From Sulfurovum sp. (lineage in GTDB: Bacteria; Campylobacterota; Campylobacteria; Campylobacterales; Sulfurovaceae): 55,699 bases of DNA. The position numbers and the translations under genes are program-made. Below the pieces are notes generated by a model. That model had not been told where the DNA came from and did not search any database. It saw nothing but the letters and a program-made list of their open reading frames with translations. Position 1 is the first letter of the stretch. Each line of letters opens with the position of its first letter. Location: NCBI GenBank assembly GCA_027068485.1, contig JAMOSB010000036.1:1-55699 (forward strand). Direction: 5' to 3'. Shown here in pieces: positions 37,139 through 45,582 of the stretch.

Positions 37139-37906
37139 ATGCAAGACTCTCCCCAATACCTCGCCAAAAAAGCCTTTTTTGAGAAGGTGCTGACGATTTA
37201 TGGTCGTAATGCGGTACTCGAAGCACTAGAGGATAGAGAGGTGACGATACATAAGCTCCACCTCTCTAAGTCCAATAAGGATGCCTCCGTACTAGAGCAG
37301 ATGAAATCACTCGCCAACTCACGCGGAGTTGAGGTGAAGTATCATAATAAAGCCTCACTCTCTCACATCTCAAAGAATGCCAAACAAGACCAAGGGGTCG
37401 CACTCGATATTGTGCTAGAGCATTTTGGTGATGCTTCAGAATTTATCGCTAAGCATCAAGGCTACCGTATTATCGCACTCGATGGGGTGACCAATCCCCA
37501 AAACCTTGGGATGATTATCCGCTCATGTGCTGCGGGGCGTATCGATGCGATCGTAATCCCGAGCAAAGGGGCAGCACAGATCTCTCCACTCGTCATCAAG
37601 GCGAGTGCGGGGACACTCTTTAAGATGCCCCTCATCAAGACGACCAATCTTGCTAAGACCTTACGGTACTTTCAGCAAGAGGGGGCAAGACTCTATACCC
37701 TCTCCTCTCACGCCACGCAGAGCTACCATGCTGAAGCCTATGGAGAGAAGAGTATCTTTATTTTGGGCAATGAGAGTGAGGGGGTGAGTCCTGCAGTGGA
37801 GGCACTGAGTGATCGGACGATTGCTATTCCGATGAGACGGGGGGTTGAGTCACTCAATGTAGCCGTTACCGCTTCACTCTTGGCATTTTGTAACACCAAA
37901 GGATAA
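37139..37906 (+). CDS. rlmB: SpoU/TrmH-family RNA 2'-O-methyltransferase (RlmB-like)
   Basis: Methylates a ribose 2'-OH, probably G2251 of 23S rRNA. The 255-residue protein has an N-terminal substrate-binding domain starting at IYGRNAVLEAL and a SPOUT domain with motifs LDGVTNPQNLGMIIRS, LGNESEGVS and the C-terminal SLNVAVTASLL trefoil knot. ATG 37139 follows the fabI stop by three bases; a GTG at 37136 is also possible. It shares a transcript with fabI and probably with the next gene. Confidence 0.88.
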   Translation: MQDSPQYLAKKAFFEKVLTIYGRNAVLEALEDREVTIHKLHLSKSNKDASVLEQMKSLANSRGVEVKYHNKASLSHISKNAKQDQGVALDIVLEHFGDASEFIAKHQGYRIIALDGVTNPQNLGMIIRSCAAGRIDAIVIPSKGAAQISPLVIKASAGTLFKMPLIKTTNLAKTLRYFQQEGARLYTLSSHATQSYHAEAYGEKSIFILGNESEGVSPAVEALSDRTIAIPMRRGVESLNVAVTASLLAFCNTKG

Positions 37907-37909
37907 AAA

Positions 37910-38359
37910 ATGATGCTTCTAACCAAAAAAGCGATCAATGAGCCGATCACCATTCAGCGTATTGAGAGGAAGATAAAAGAGATAACCGTATTTGAGAGAG
38001 AGCTTAAAGAGCGGTATGATATCAACTACTCTGGGCTACTCCTCTACTCTGAAGAGGTGATTGATATCAGTATCTGTCGGGGGGTTGTGCGGGAGAGTGA
38101 TATCATCCGTACACTCGCTCCCAATCTACTGTTGGTCATCTACCGTGTGGTCAATGACCAAGGTGCGATGAAAGCGACAGAGAATCTACTCTGTGCCTAT
38201 CAGGGGATTCACCCACCCCAAAAGATGTATGTCGCACTCTCCTCTCAAGATGAGGAACTCTCATTGATGGGGATGGAGCATCGTTTGATTCAGCTCTTAT
38301 GCTACGCTATCAATGAGAACCGATGGAACCATATCTTCACTCTGTATGATATGCTCTAG
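37910..38359 (+). CDS. Protein of unknown function (149 aa)
   Basis: Starts two or three bases after the previous gene with AAAGGA before ATG 37910. It is a soluble, mixed alpha/beta protein with a central hydrophobic strand LAPNLLLVIYRVV and no recognised motif or signal. Its C-terminus is rich in helices (HRLIQLLCYAINENRW). It overlaps the stop of the reverse-strand DctP gene by four bases. Likely in the fabI operon; function unknown. Confidence 0.65.
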   Translation: MMLLTKKAINEPITIQRIERKIKEITVFERELKERYDINYSGLLLYSEEVIDISICRGVVRESDIIRTLAPNLLLVIYRVVNDQGAMKATENLLCAYQGIHPPQKMYVALSSQDEELSLMGMEHRLIQLLCYAINENRWNHIFTLYDML

Positions 38360-39450
38360 CTTCGTATCTCCAAGAAGTTTTTAGTCGAGATGTCATCCCA
38401 CGGTCGGTTGAGCGTACTAAAGGCTTGGTAGCTCTCTAAAACGCGTCTAAAATCCTCACTCTTTTGACTCTCATCATGGAGTACCTCATCTAGTGCCTCT
38501 TTGGCAGCATCCATCACCGCTTTGGGGAACTGCTTGATCTTGACATATTTGGGGAGTGCTTGGAGTGCTTGGGCATTTTTGTAGCGAAACTCTTGGAGCA
38601 TTGTCCCTGTCATCTCCTCACTTACTGCGGTGATAATGGCACGGTGTTCACTACTGAGCTTCTCCCATCGTGTTTTATTGAAGGTGATCTCCAAAATAGA
38701 GCCTGGCTCATGCCACCCTGTGTAGTAGTAGGGGGCAGCCTTGGCAAAGCCCATCATACTATCAAGAGCAGGCCCTACCCACTCCGTCGCATCGATAGTC
38801 CCACGCTCTAGGGAGGTATAGATCTCCCCTGCGGGAAGGAGTACGGGGTTAACCCCTAAGCGTTTCATCACCTCACCCCCAAGCCCAGGGATACGCATCT
38901 TGAGTCCTTTGAGATCTGAGAGTTGGGTGATCTCTTTTTTGAACCACCCTCCCATCTGTGGACCTGTTGTCCCGCCGATGAGTGGATAGAGATTGAACTT
39001 GCCGTAGAGTTCTCGCCAAAGTTCATACCCCCCACCAAACTTCATCCAAGTGATCATCTCCTCACTCGTTAGCCCTAGTGGCATCCCCCCAAAGATAGAG
39101 AAGGCAGCGTTTTTACCTTTCCAGTAGTAGACACCCGAGTGAAACGCATCGATCTGTGCTGCGGAGGTGGCATCAAAGACCTGTAGGGCAGGGACGAGGA
39201 TATTTTTGGCATAGACTTTGATCTCTAGGCTCCCCCCACTTAGCTCAAAACACCGCTTGGCAAACTGGTCAACCCCTGTCCCCATGATAGGAAAATGGGC
39301 AGGCCATGAGGTGGCAAGCTTGAGGGTGACCTTTTTGCTTTTGCTTTGGGTTACTTGTTGTTGCTCCTCTTTGGGGGCTCGGTGGCACCCGCCTAGTGCG
39401 ACAGCAGACGCTCCGACCACCGCACTACTCAAAAACTCTCTTCTTCTCAT
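38356..39450 (-). CDS. TRAP-transporter solute-binding protein (DctP family), Tat lipoprotein
   Basis: Periplasmic ligand-binding protein. With ATG 39450, preceded by GAGGGG, the 364-residue precursor begins RRREFLSSAVVGASAVALGGC: a twin-arginine signal ending in a lipobox cysteine. The body matches the DctP fold, with TEWVGPALDSM near the usual ligand loop. No DctQ or DctM membrane subunit gene is next to it. Homologues of this type may bind carboxylates or keto acids; the ligand is not evident. The longer frame from 39498 is not used. Confidence 0.82.
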   Translation of the reverse strand: MRRREFLSSAVVGASAVALGGCHRAPKEEQQQVTQSKSKKVTLKLATSWPAHFPIMGTGVDQFAKRCFELSGGSLEIKVYAKNILVPALQVFDATSAAQIDAFHSGVYYWKGKNAAFSIFGGMPLGLTSEEMITWMKFGGGYELWRELYGKFNLYPLIGGTTGPQMGGWFKKEITQLSDLKGLKMRIPGLGGEVMKRLGVNPVLLPAGEIYTSLERGTIDATEWVGPALDSMMGFAKAAPYYYTGWHEPGSILEITFNKTRWEKLSSEHRAIITAVSEEMTGTMLQEFRYKNAQALQALPKYVKIKQFPKAVMDAAKEALDEVLHDESQKSEDFRRVLESYQAFSTLNRPWDDISTKNFLEIRS

Positions 39451-39517
39451 CTCAATCCCCTCAATCGCTTCTAGGCTTAATAGAATAGATAGTAACATAA
39501 GTTTACTAAGGATAGGA

Positions 39518-39628
39518 ATGAATTGTCAACTCTGTAACCACGAGGCTATCGCCTTTACTGATCTCAAGATCTCAATGGACTACCACTACCCCAATATGAT
39601 TGTGATTCAGAAGGATTTGGGGTGTTGA
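39518..39628 (+). CDS. Small CxxC peptide upstream of mltB (36 aa)
   Basis: ATG 39518 is preceded by AAGGATAGG and opens a 36-codon frame ending at TGA 39626-39628. The product begins MNCQLCNHEA, with a Cys-x-x-Cys pair, and ends DLGC; this resembles a small zinc ribbon or redox tag. The stop overlaps the mltB start (GTG 39622), so it could also act as a translational coupler. It is too short for confident assignment but has a good ribosome site and sits exactly in front of mltB. Confidence 0.5.
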   Translation: MNCQLCNHEAIAFTDLKISMDYHYPNMIVIQKDLGC

Positions 39629-40617
39629 GGGGGTGGATTGTAATCCTATTACTGAGTATAGGAAGTGGTGCCAAAGACTATAGGACAAATCCTCAAGTGG
39701 TAGCCTTTATGGATAGAATGGAGCAGGTCTACCACTTTAAGCGAAGTTACCTTGAGCGGATACTCTCCTCTGTCACTCCACAGCCCAAGGCGTTGAAGTG
39801 TTTTGTCCCGCGTCCTATTACACCGATGACCCCGCAACGGCGTGCGATACTCAATCGTCTCTACCCCAAGTATGGAGCGTGGGATCGCTATATCAAATAT
39901 AGGCTCACCCCTCAACGCATCCGCCAAGGTAAGGCATTTTTAGCCACGCACCGTAGGGTGTTTGATCAGGTAGAGAAGCGGTATGGTGTCCCACGGGAGT
40001 ATGTTGCTGCGATTATCGGTATTGAGACGGTCTATGGGGCTAATGTCGGGAAGTTTCCACTCTTTGATACCCTTGTTACCCTTGCCTTTGAACCTAATAG
40101 ACGCAACCGCTTTTTTCGTAAGCAGTTGGAGGCGTTTATCGTACTGGTCTATCGTCAAAAACTCATGCTCCATGCTATTAAAGGCTCCTATGCGGGGGCG
40201 ATAGGCTTAGGGCAGTTTATCCCGAGTAACTATGAGGCGTATGGGGTCGATATGAATGGGGATGGAAAGATACGCCTCCTTGAGCCTGCGGATGCCATCG
40301 CAAGTATCGCCAACTACCTTAAGCAAAATGGCTGGAGAGCAGGGGAAGTAGTAGCGACACGGGTCAGTTATGAGGGGAATCGCTTCCATACCTACCCCAC
40401 AGGTTACAACCGTACCTATCGACGCGAGGCACTAGAGGGGATCGCCCCAAAGTATGCTCCGTGGGACTATCATGATAAAGTACGCCTTATCAAGCTCAAC
40501 CGCACCGCCTATGATGAGCTTTGGTATGGGGCGAAGAACTTCTATGTCCTTACCCGCTACAACCACAGTGCCTACTATGCGATGGCAGTTCATCAGTTGG
40601 CCGTGGCACTCCGCTAG
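39622..40617 (+). CDS. mltB: Lytic murein transglycosylase B
   Basis: Cleaves peptidoglycan glycan strands to 1,6-anhydro products. The 331-residue precursor starts at GTG 39622 (or TTG 39625) with a signal peptide, and has catalytic Glu135 in GIETVYGAN and the MltB motif GAIGLGQFIPSNYEAYGVD. No lipobox is visible. It is translated after the CxxC peptide. A possible start for the next gene lies just past its TAG. Confidence 0.9.
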   Translation: MLRGWIVILLLSIGSGAKDYRTNPQVVAFMDRMEQVYHFKRSYLERILSSVTPQPKALKCFVPRPITPMTPQRRAILNRLYPKYGAWDRYIKYRLTPQRIRQGKAFLATHRRVFDQVEKRYGVPREYVAAIIGIETVYGANVGKFPLFDTLVTLAFEPNRRNRFFRKQLEAFIVLVYRQKLMLHAIKGSYAGAIGLGQFIPSNYEAYGVDMNGDGKIRLLEPADAIASIANYLKQNGWRAGEVVATRVSYEGNRFHTYPTGYNRTYRREALEGIAPKYAPWDYHDKVRLIKLNRTAYDELWYGAKNFYVLTRYNHSAYYAMAVHQLAVALR

Positions 40618-40644
40618 GAGTAGGTGAAACTCTCACGACTTCTT

Positions 40645-40653
40645 TGCTATAAT
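40645..40653 (+). promoter_or_regulatory. Extended -10 before the acyl-CoA-dehydrogenase-like gene (leaderless configuration)
   Basis: TGCTATAAT is followed by six bases (CTTGCT) and ATG 40660. No ribosome site precedes that ATG. An alternative GTG 40624 with TAGGAG upstream exists, so two start modes are possible. Confidence 0.55.
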
Positions 40654-40659
40654 CTTGCT

Positions 40660-41634
40660 ATGAGACTTCAAGACTATAAAACCAACCTAACCCACACCTT
40701 AAAGGCACTCGATGCCCTACCACACGCACCACTAGACAGTGATACTTCTGCACTCAAAGAGGCATTTGAGATCGCCTATGGGTATGGTCTGTTTGGTGTC
40801 TATAAGATAGATGATGGAGACCATCAAGCCCATGCACGCTTTGAACTCTTTGTCAAGTTGACACCCTACTCAGGGGCATTGGTCTTTTTGGGGATACAGA
40901 TACTCGCTGCCAATAGTATTATGCAACGCAACCACTTCCCCCGTAGTACCTACTACTTTGGTAAGCGGTGTGGTATCGCAATCAACCATCTGCGTGCCAA
41001 TCGGACAATTGTCTCGGCTACAGCATGCGAGGGGGGCTACTGTGTGAGTGGTAGACTCAGCTGGGCAAGTGGCTATGGGATATTTGACACTCTACTGGTG
41101 GGGTTTCACCATGAGGGGTATGAGTATATGGCGATGATGCCTTTTGAGGCGGGGGAGTCTATCAGGATTGGCAGTCCTGCACAGAGCTTTGCGGGTAATG
41201 CAATGGCGACGGTTGATATCGTGCTTGATGGACTCTTCATCCCCCAAGAGGATATCGTCGCCTATACTCCTATAGGGAGCTATACCCGTGCAAAGTCAAT
41301 CTCCAAGACGGTACATATCGCAATCTATAGTCTCGGTGTTGCAGCGATAGGGGCGTGTAGTGATAGCCAAGTTGCCCAAGAGGGACGCAAACGACTTGAG
41401 AGACTACGGGATAGATTTCTACTCAGTAGTGATGGGGAGGAGATGGATAGACTTCGTATTGAGCTGTTTGGGGTGGTGCAGGAGATTATCACCACCGCGA
41501 TGGTACTCTATGGGGGGCGATCGATACTGATACAAGAGCATCTCCAACGCTACTACCGTGAACTGATTATGTTTAATGCCAATGGACTCAACGCAACCAT
41601 CAAGGGGCTTTTTAAAGAGAGATTTTTATGCTAA
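40660..41634 (+). CDS. Acyl-CoA-dehydrogenase-fold flavoprotein (divergent)
   Basis: A 324-residue protein with the acyl-CoA dehydrogenase layout: an all-alpha N-terminal part, a beta domain with GYCVSGRLSWASGYGIFD near 125-142, and a C-terminal helical part. The last segment (LYGGRSILIQEHLQRYYREL) resembles the C-terminal motif of the superfamily and of group D flavin monooxygenases. I cannot place the catalytic glutamate, so chemistry is open. ATG 40660 is chosen for the -10 six bases upstream; GTG 40624 would add 12 residues. It is not in a fatty-acid-oxidation operon. Confidence 0.62.
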   Translation: MRLQDYKTNLTHTLKALDALPHAPLDSDTSALKEAFEIAYGYGLFGVYKIDDGDHQAHARFELFVKLTPYSGALVFLGIQILAANSIMQRNHFPRSTYYFGKRCGIAINHLRANRTIVSATACEGGYCVSGRLSWASGYGIFDTLLVGFHHEGYEYMAMMPFEAGESIRIGSPAQSFAGNAMATVDIVLDGLFIPQEDIVAYTPIGSYTRAKSISKTVHIAIYSLGVAAIGACSDSQVAQEGRKRLERLRDRFLLSSDGEEMDRLRIELFGVVQEIITTAMVLYGGRSILIQEHLQRYYRELIMFNANGLNATIKGLFKERFLC

Positions 41635-41669
41635 AATGTCCCCAATCTAAATCTAGTGAGGTTACCACT

Positions 41670-42329
41670 ATGGAGAAACGCGTACTGATCCTCTGTACAG
41701 GCAATAGCTGTCGCTCTATCATCGCAGAAGCACTTATCAATAGTGAGCTAGAGGGGGTAATCGCTCAAAGCTCAGGCGTGCAAGCCTCAGGATGCGTCAA
41801 CCCCAATGCAAAAAAACTCTTAGAGCAGGAGGGGATCTGGCGTGAGAGTTACCACTCTAAGAGTATCGATACGGTACTCCAAACCTCCTATGATCTCATC
41901 GTCACCGTCTGTGATCATGCCCACGAGAGCTGCCCGACTTTCCCCCACGCAACACGGACGATCCATGTAGGGTTTGAAGACCCCGATGGTAAAGCCTATG
42001 AGGCATTTGAAGCCACACTCCATGCGATTAGAGCTTCACTTCTTCCGCGTATCCAAAAGGAACTCATGACCATGAATAAAAATGTAGACAAAACCTCCAC
42101 AGGTGTCAAGATCTCCTTTACAGGAGTGGTAGCCAAACAAAATATCGTCAAGATGGTAGAGAACTGTGCCACGGGAGCGTGTGCGTGTATGTCTGATGAG
42201 ACCAAAGCCAAAATCACCAATATGGAAGTGAGTGGAGAGGATGGAGCCGTCGCCCTTGAACTCTCTGGAGATATCGCCATCGAAGAGATAGAGTCTGCAT
42301 TGGCAAACTCTACGGTACTTAATAACTAG
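41670..42329 (+). CDS. ArsC-type arsenate reductase fused to a Cys-rich C-terminal domain
   Basis: A 219-residue fusion. The N-terminal about 130 residues are a low-molecular-weight-phosphatase-fold arsenate reductase: P-loop C9-TGNSC-R15, redox cysteines Cys81 and Cys88 in CDHAHESCPTFP, and the HVGFEDP loop at 99-105. A roughly 80-residue extension (about 140-219) begins VKISFTGVVAKQNIVKM and carries Cys166, Cys171 and Cys173 in NCATGACAC; I do not recognise it. AGTGAGG precedes ATG 41670. An internal ATG at 42066 with AAAAGGA upstream could make the C-terminal domain alone. No other ars genes lie nearby. Confidence 0.72.
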   Translation: MEKRVLILCTGNSCRSIIAEALINSELEGVIAQSSGVQASGCVNPNAKKLLEQEGIWRESYHSKSIDTVLQTSYDLIVTVCDHAHESCPTFPHATRTIHVGFEDPDGKAYEAFEATLHAIRASLLPRIQKELMTMNKNVDKTSTGVKISFTGVVAKQNIVKMVENCATGACACMSDETKAKITNMEVSGEDGAVALELSGDIAIEEIESALANSTVLNN

Positions 42330-42375
42330 GAAGAGATTTGGGGTACAGACCTATTGATGAGGTCGGGGGAGAAGC

Positions 42376-42389
42376 GAGGCGTTAGCCTC
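42376..42389. terminator. Hairpin at the proA stop
   Basis: GAGGC and GCCTC pair around GTTA. On the reverse strand this forms the region of the proA stop codon, with TAA in the loop. It lies between the converging arsC-like gene and proA. No T run is seen. Confidence 0.4.
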
Positions 42390-43617
42390 TGACTTGTCCG
42401 CTACCGTAGATCTTAAACTTATAGGTGGTGAGTCCTTCGATTCCCATAGGACCTCTTGCGTGGAGTTTGTTGGTGCTGATACCGACCTCTGCTCCAAATC
42501 CAAAGGCTCCGCCATCGGTGAAGCGTGTGGAGGCGTTGACATAGACAGCGGCTGCGTCGATGGCATTGAGGAAGATCTCTGAGGTGGTGATATTTTGGGT
42601 GATAATCGCCTCAGAGTGTCCTGATCCATAGGTGATGATATGCTCTATCGCCCCCTCTACACCTGAGACGACTTTGATATTGAGGATATTGGCGAGGTAC
42701 TCCGTATCGTAGTCCTCTGTGGTCGCATGGGCGACATTGATGATCTCTTGGGTCTTGCTATCACCTTTGAGTTGGGTATGAGCTTGGTCAAACGCCTCTT
42801 TGAGGGTAGGGAGTATGCTAGAGGCGATCGCCTCATCTACAAGAAGTGTCTCCATCGCATTACAGACACCAGGGCGTTGGACTTTGGCATTGAGTGCAAT
42901 GGCGATAGCATCCTCTACCTTGGCATCTTTGTCAATGTAGGTGTGGCACTGCCCTTTGTCGTGCTTGACGACACTTACCGTAGCGTTTTGGCTCACATGC
43001 TTGATGAGTCCTGCTCCACCTCTTGGGATGATGAGATCGACATACTTATCCATCTTGATAAGCTTGTCTACGCCTGCTCTTGAGGCATCGGGGATGAGTG
43101 AGATGAGTGCGGGGGGGAGTTCATGGGCTATCAGTACCTCTTGGAGGAGAGTGGCGATGGCTTGGTTGGAGTACTCCGCCTCTTTACCCCCTTTGAGGAT
43201 ACAGACATTGGAGCTTTTGAAGCAGAGGGCTGCAGTATCAGAGGTGACATTGGGTCGTGACTCATAGATGATACCAATGACCCCTATAGGGATAGAGACC
43301 TTCTCTATCTTAAGTCCATCTTCGGTAATCCACCCCTCTAGTACACGCCCCACAGGGTCTTTGAGTCCTGCGATCTCTTCGATGGCAACGGCCATACTTT
43401 CGATGCGTTGCTCATCCAAAAAGAGTCTATCCATCAGTGCAGAGGAGAGGTTGTTCTCTTTGCCTGCGTGCATATCGAGGGCATTGGCACGCAAGATAGG
43501 CTCGTGGTTTTCGCGTAGGGCTTGAGCCATTGCTTTGAGGATATGGTTTTTTTGGGCTCCACTGAGTGTGGAGAGGACGCGACTACTCGCTTTTGACTCT
43601 TCTAAAAACTGCTCCAT
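42382..43617 (-). CDS. proA: Gamma-glutamyl phosphate reductase
   Basis: Second step of proline synthesis, reducing gamma-glutamyl phosphate to the semialdehyde. The 411-residue protein belongs to the aldehyde dehydrogenase fold and has the catalytic cysteine segment RPGVCNAMETL and the NADP-binding SNVCILKGGKE. It is the last gene of the proline cluster, two bases after ppnP. Confidence 0.94.
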   Translation of the reverse strand: MEQFLEESKASSRVLSTLSGAQKNHILKAMAQALRENHEPILRANALDMHAGKENNLSSALMDRLFLDEQRIESMAVAIEEIAGLKDPVGRVLEGWITEDGLKIEKVSIPIGVIGIIYESRPNVTSDTAALCFKSSNVCILKGGKEAEYSNQAIATLLQEVLIAHELPPALISLIPDASRAGVDKLIKMDKYVDLIIPRGGAGLIKHVSQNATVSVVKHDKGQCHTYIDKDAKVEDAIAIALNAKVQRPGVCNAMETLLVDEAIASSILPTLKEAFDQAHTQLKGDSKTQEIINVAHATTEDYDTEYLANILNIKVVSGVEGAIEHIITYGSGHSEAIITQNITTSEIFLNAIDAAAVYVNASTRFTDGGAFGFGAEVGISTNKLHARGPMGIEGLTTYKFKIYGSGQVRG

Positions 43618-43618
43618 C

Positions 43619-43939
43619 CTACTGCTCCGTAGTGATGTAGCTACAGCAGTAGTCTGTCACCGCGGTGATTTTGAGATCAAATGAGGAGTTGGCAGGTACC
43701 TCGAAGGTCTCAGGAGTATTGAGTCTATGCCACTCCTCTCCTGCGAGTCGTATCTCTAGCTCACCACTCATCATCTCCATAATCTCCGCCTCTTGGGTAT
43801 CAAAAGTATACTCTCCTACCTGCATGATACCAAGGGTCTGCTTGGTGCCATCTTCAAGAAAGAGTGTACGGCTTACGACTTTACCGTCGAAGTAGATATT
43901 GGCTTCTTTGATGAGAGAGATATTGTTTAATGTTGTCAT
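43619..43939 (-). CDS. ppnP: Pyrimidine/purine nucleoside phosphorylase (PpnP)
   Basis: A 106-residue cupin of the former DUF1255 group, which phosphorolyses several nucleosides. Conserved family stretches are visible in FEVPANSSFDLK and YTFDTQEAEIMEM. AAAGGAAA precedes ATG 43939. It sits between proC and proA, so it is probably co-expressed with proline genes; the metabolic link is unclear. Confidence 0.82.
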   Translation of the reverse strand: MTTLNNISLIKEANIYFDGKVVSRTLFLEDGTKQTLGIMQVGEYTFDTQEAEIMEMMSGELEIRLAGEEWHRLNTPETFEVPANSSFDLKITAVTDYCCSYITTEQ

Positions 43940-43968
43940 AGGGTTTCCTTTGGTTCGTTTTTTGGGTA

Positions 43969-44742
43969 TTAGTTTTTGGATTTGAGCTCAAGGGCTTTGC
44001 TGTAGGCATCCCCGATCGCCTCCATCATAGCGTAGCGTACACTATGGCGTTCGAGTGCTGCGTAGCCTGCGGCGGTCGTTCCTGCGGGACTCATCACTCC
44101 ATCTTTGATCTGGGCTGGGGTGTCGTGTGCGATGAGGCTTCCAAAGCCATCGAAGAGTCCTGCGACGAGTTGTTGTGCATCTGCTCTTTTGAGTCCTTGC
44201 TGCACTGCACCATCTGCCAACCCCTCTGCCACAAGGGCTAAAAAGGCGGGTCCACTCCCCGCCACACCCGTAGCGATATCGAGTTCATTTTCGCTACTGA
44301 GCCAGAGGGTCGTGCCGATGGCATCGAAGATCGCAAGGGCATCCTCCTTAAGTCGTTCATCTCCTACAAGGGTTGTCATCGATTTGAGGTAGGTTGCACC
44401 GAGGTTTGGCATAGTGCGGATGGTGTGCTTAGCAGGGATATAGGCTTGGAGACTCTCCAACGAGGTTCCCGCAAGTACCGAGTAGAGGCTTTTGGCTGTC
44501 CCTATTAGCTTTGGGGCAAGGGAGGGGAGAGAGTAGGGCTTGACACAGAGGATGATGTTTCTGCCTGTGATATCGAAGCTATCCTCTAGTAGCTTAGTGC
44601 TAATCGTAGGCATCGCCTCTTGGAGTGTGTTGAGTGTTTTGGTATTGCGTCCAATCACCTCAATCTCATAGGATTGGTAGAGTCCTTTGATGAGTGCTGT
44701 TGCCATCGATCCATTGCCGATAAATGTAAGTTTCATAGACAT
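43969..44742 (-). CDS. proC: Pyrroline-5-carboxylate reductase
   Basis: Last step of proline synthesis. The 257-residue protein has the Rossmann start FIGNGSMATALIKGL and the C-terminal family motif DGVMSPAGTTAAGYAALE. AAGGAGG lies just before ATG 44742, and the proB stop is adjacent, so the two are coupled. Confidence 0.93.
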   Translation of the reverse strand: MSMKLTFIGNGSMATALIKGLYQSYEIEVIGRNTKTLNTLQEAMPTISTKLLEDSFDITGRNIILCVKPYSLPSLAPKLIGTAKSLYSVLAGTSLESLQAYIPAKHTIRTMPNLGATYLKSMTTLVGDERLKEDALAIFDAIGTTLWLSSENELDIATGVAGSGPAFLALVAEGLADGAVQQGLKRADAQQLVAGLFDGFGSLIAHDTPAQIKDGVMSPAGTTAAGYAALERHSVRYAMMEAIGDAYSKALELKSKN

Positions 44743-45528
44743 TTAAGCCTCCTTTTGTGGGATAGATTTAAAGAGTGTTCCAAGGGTATGTTGATGCTCT
44801 AACAAAAAGCTCTCTGTCGCCTTGAGATCAAATCCATTGGTCAGAAACATCCGCTTCCCCCGTTGCATCAAAAACGCTGCTGCTTTGAGCTTGGTGACAA
44901 TCCCCCCTGTGGCAAAGGGGTTATTGGGGGTAGCTACCTCCTGAAGCTCTTGAGCGGTAAGATAGTGAACCATTTTGCGTACGGTAGCCTCGGGGTACTT
45001 TGAGGGGTCTTTATCGTAGTAGCCATCGATATCACTAAGGATTACCAGTAGATTCGCATCGATAGAGAGTGCGACATGGGCGGAGAGCTGATCGTTATCC
45101 CCAAAAAGCTGTTCTGGTGTTGAGGAGATATCGTTCTCATTGATGATCGGGAGAATATGGTGTGCAAGGTGGGTATCAATAATCTCTTGAAACATCTTGG
45201 TGCGTTTGCGTGAATCAAAATCATCTTCGGTCAAGAGTATCTGTGCCGTATCAATATCAAAGATATCAAACTTCTTCTTATAGCTTGTCATCAAGATTGG
45301 TTGTCCCGCCGCTGCAATCGCTTTTTTACTGATAGGTTTGGATCGATCGAGTCTAAGCGCAGCGTATCCCGCAGCGACTGCTCCTGAGGAGACTAAGACT
45401 ACCTGATAGGAGTCTCTAAGCTTAGCGATGAGATGGACGAGATTGAGCATTCGCTCTTTGGCAATCTTATTGTCCTGTGTCAACACAGCACTGCCAACCT
45501 TTATAACGATTCGTTGTTTGGTATCGAT
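44743..45528 (-). CDS. proB: Glutamate 5-kinase, apparently with a non-AUG (ATC) start
   Basis: First step of proline synthesis. The conserved N-terminus RIVIKVGSAVL, whose Lys and Gly hold the phosphates, is encoded upstream of the first standard start (GTG 45486, which is the Val of SAVL). The frame is open back to the stop of the upstream gene at 45583-45585, but no ATG, GTG or TTG occurs between. AAGGAG at 45535-45540 is followed, six bases later, by ATC 45526-45528, the best start candidate. The 261-residue product has SSGAVAAGYAAL, INENDISS and KLKAAAFLM and lacks a PUA domain, as usual in this phylum. Confidence 0.85.
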   Translation of the reverse strand: MDTKQRIVIKVGSAVLTQDNKIAKERMLNLVHLIAKLRDSYQVVLVSSGAVAAGYAALRLDRSKPISKKAIAAAGQPILMTSYKKKFDIFDIDTAQILLTEDDFDSRKRTKMFQEIIDTHLAHHILPIINENDISSTPEQLFGDNDQLSAHVALSIDANLLVILSDIDGYYDKDPSKYPEATVRKMVHYLTAQELQEVATPNNPFATGGIVTKLKAAAFLMQRGKRMFLTNGFDLKATESFLLEHQHTLGTLFKSIPQKEA

Positions 45529-45582
45529 GGTAGACTCCTTATTAGGGGGGTATTTTATACCCTTGAAGCTTTTAGTGAGCTT

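Noticed and set aside
39451-39498. Longer N-terminus for the DctP gene.
   Set aside because: The twin-arginine signal starts at 39450 with a GAGGGG ribosome site just before it; the extension is not signal-like.
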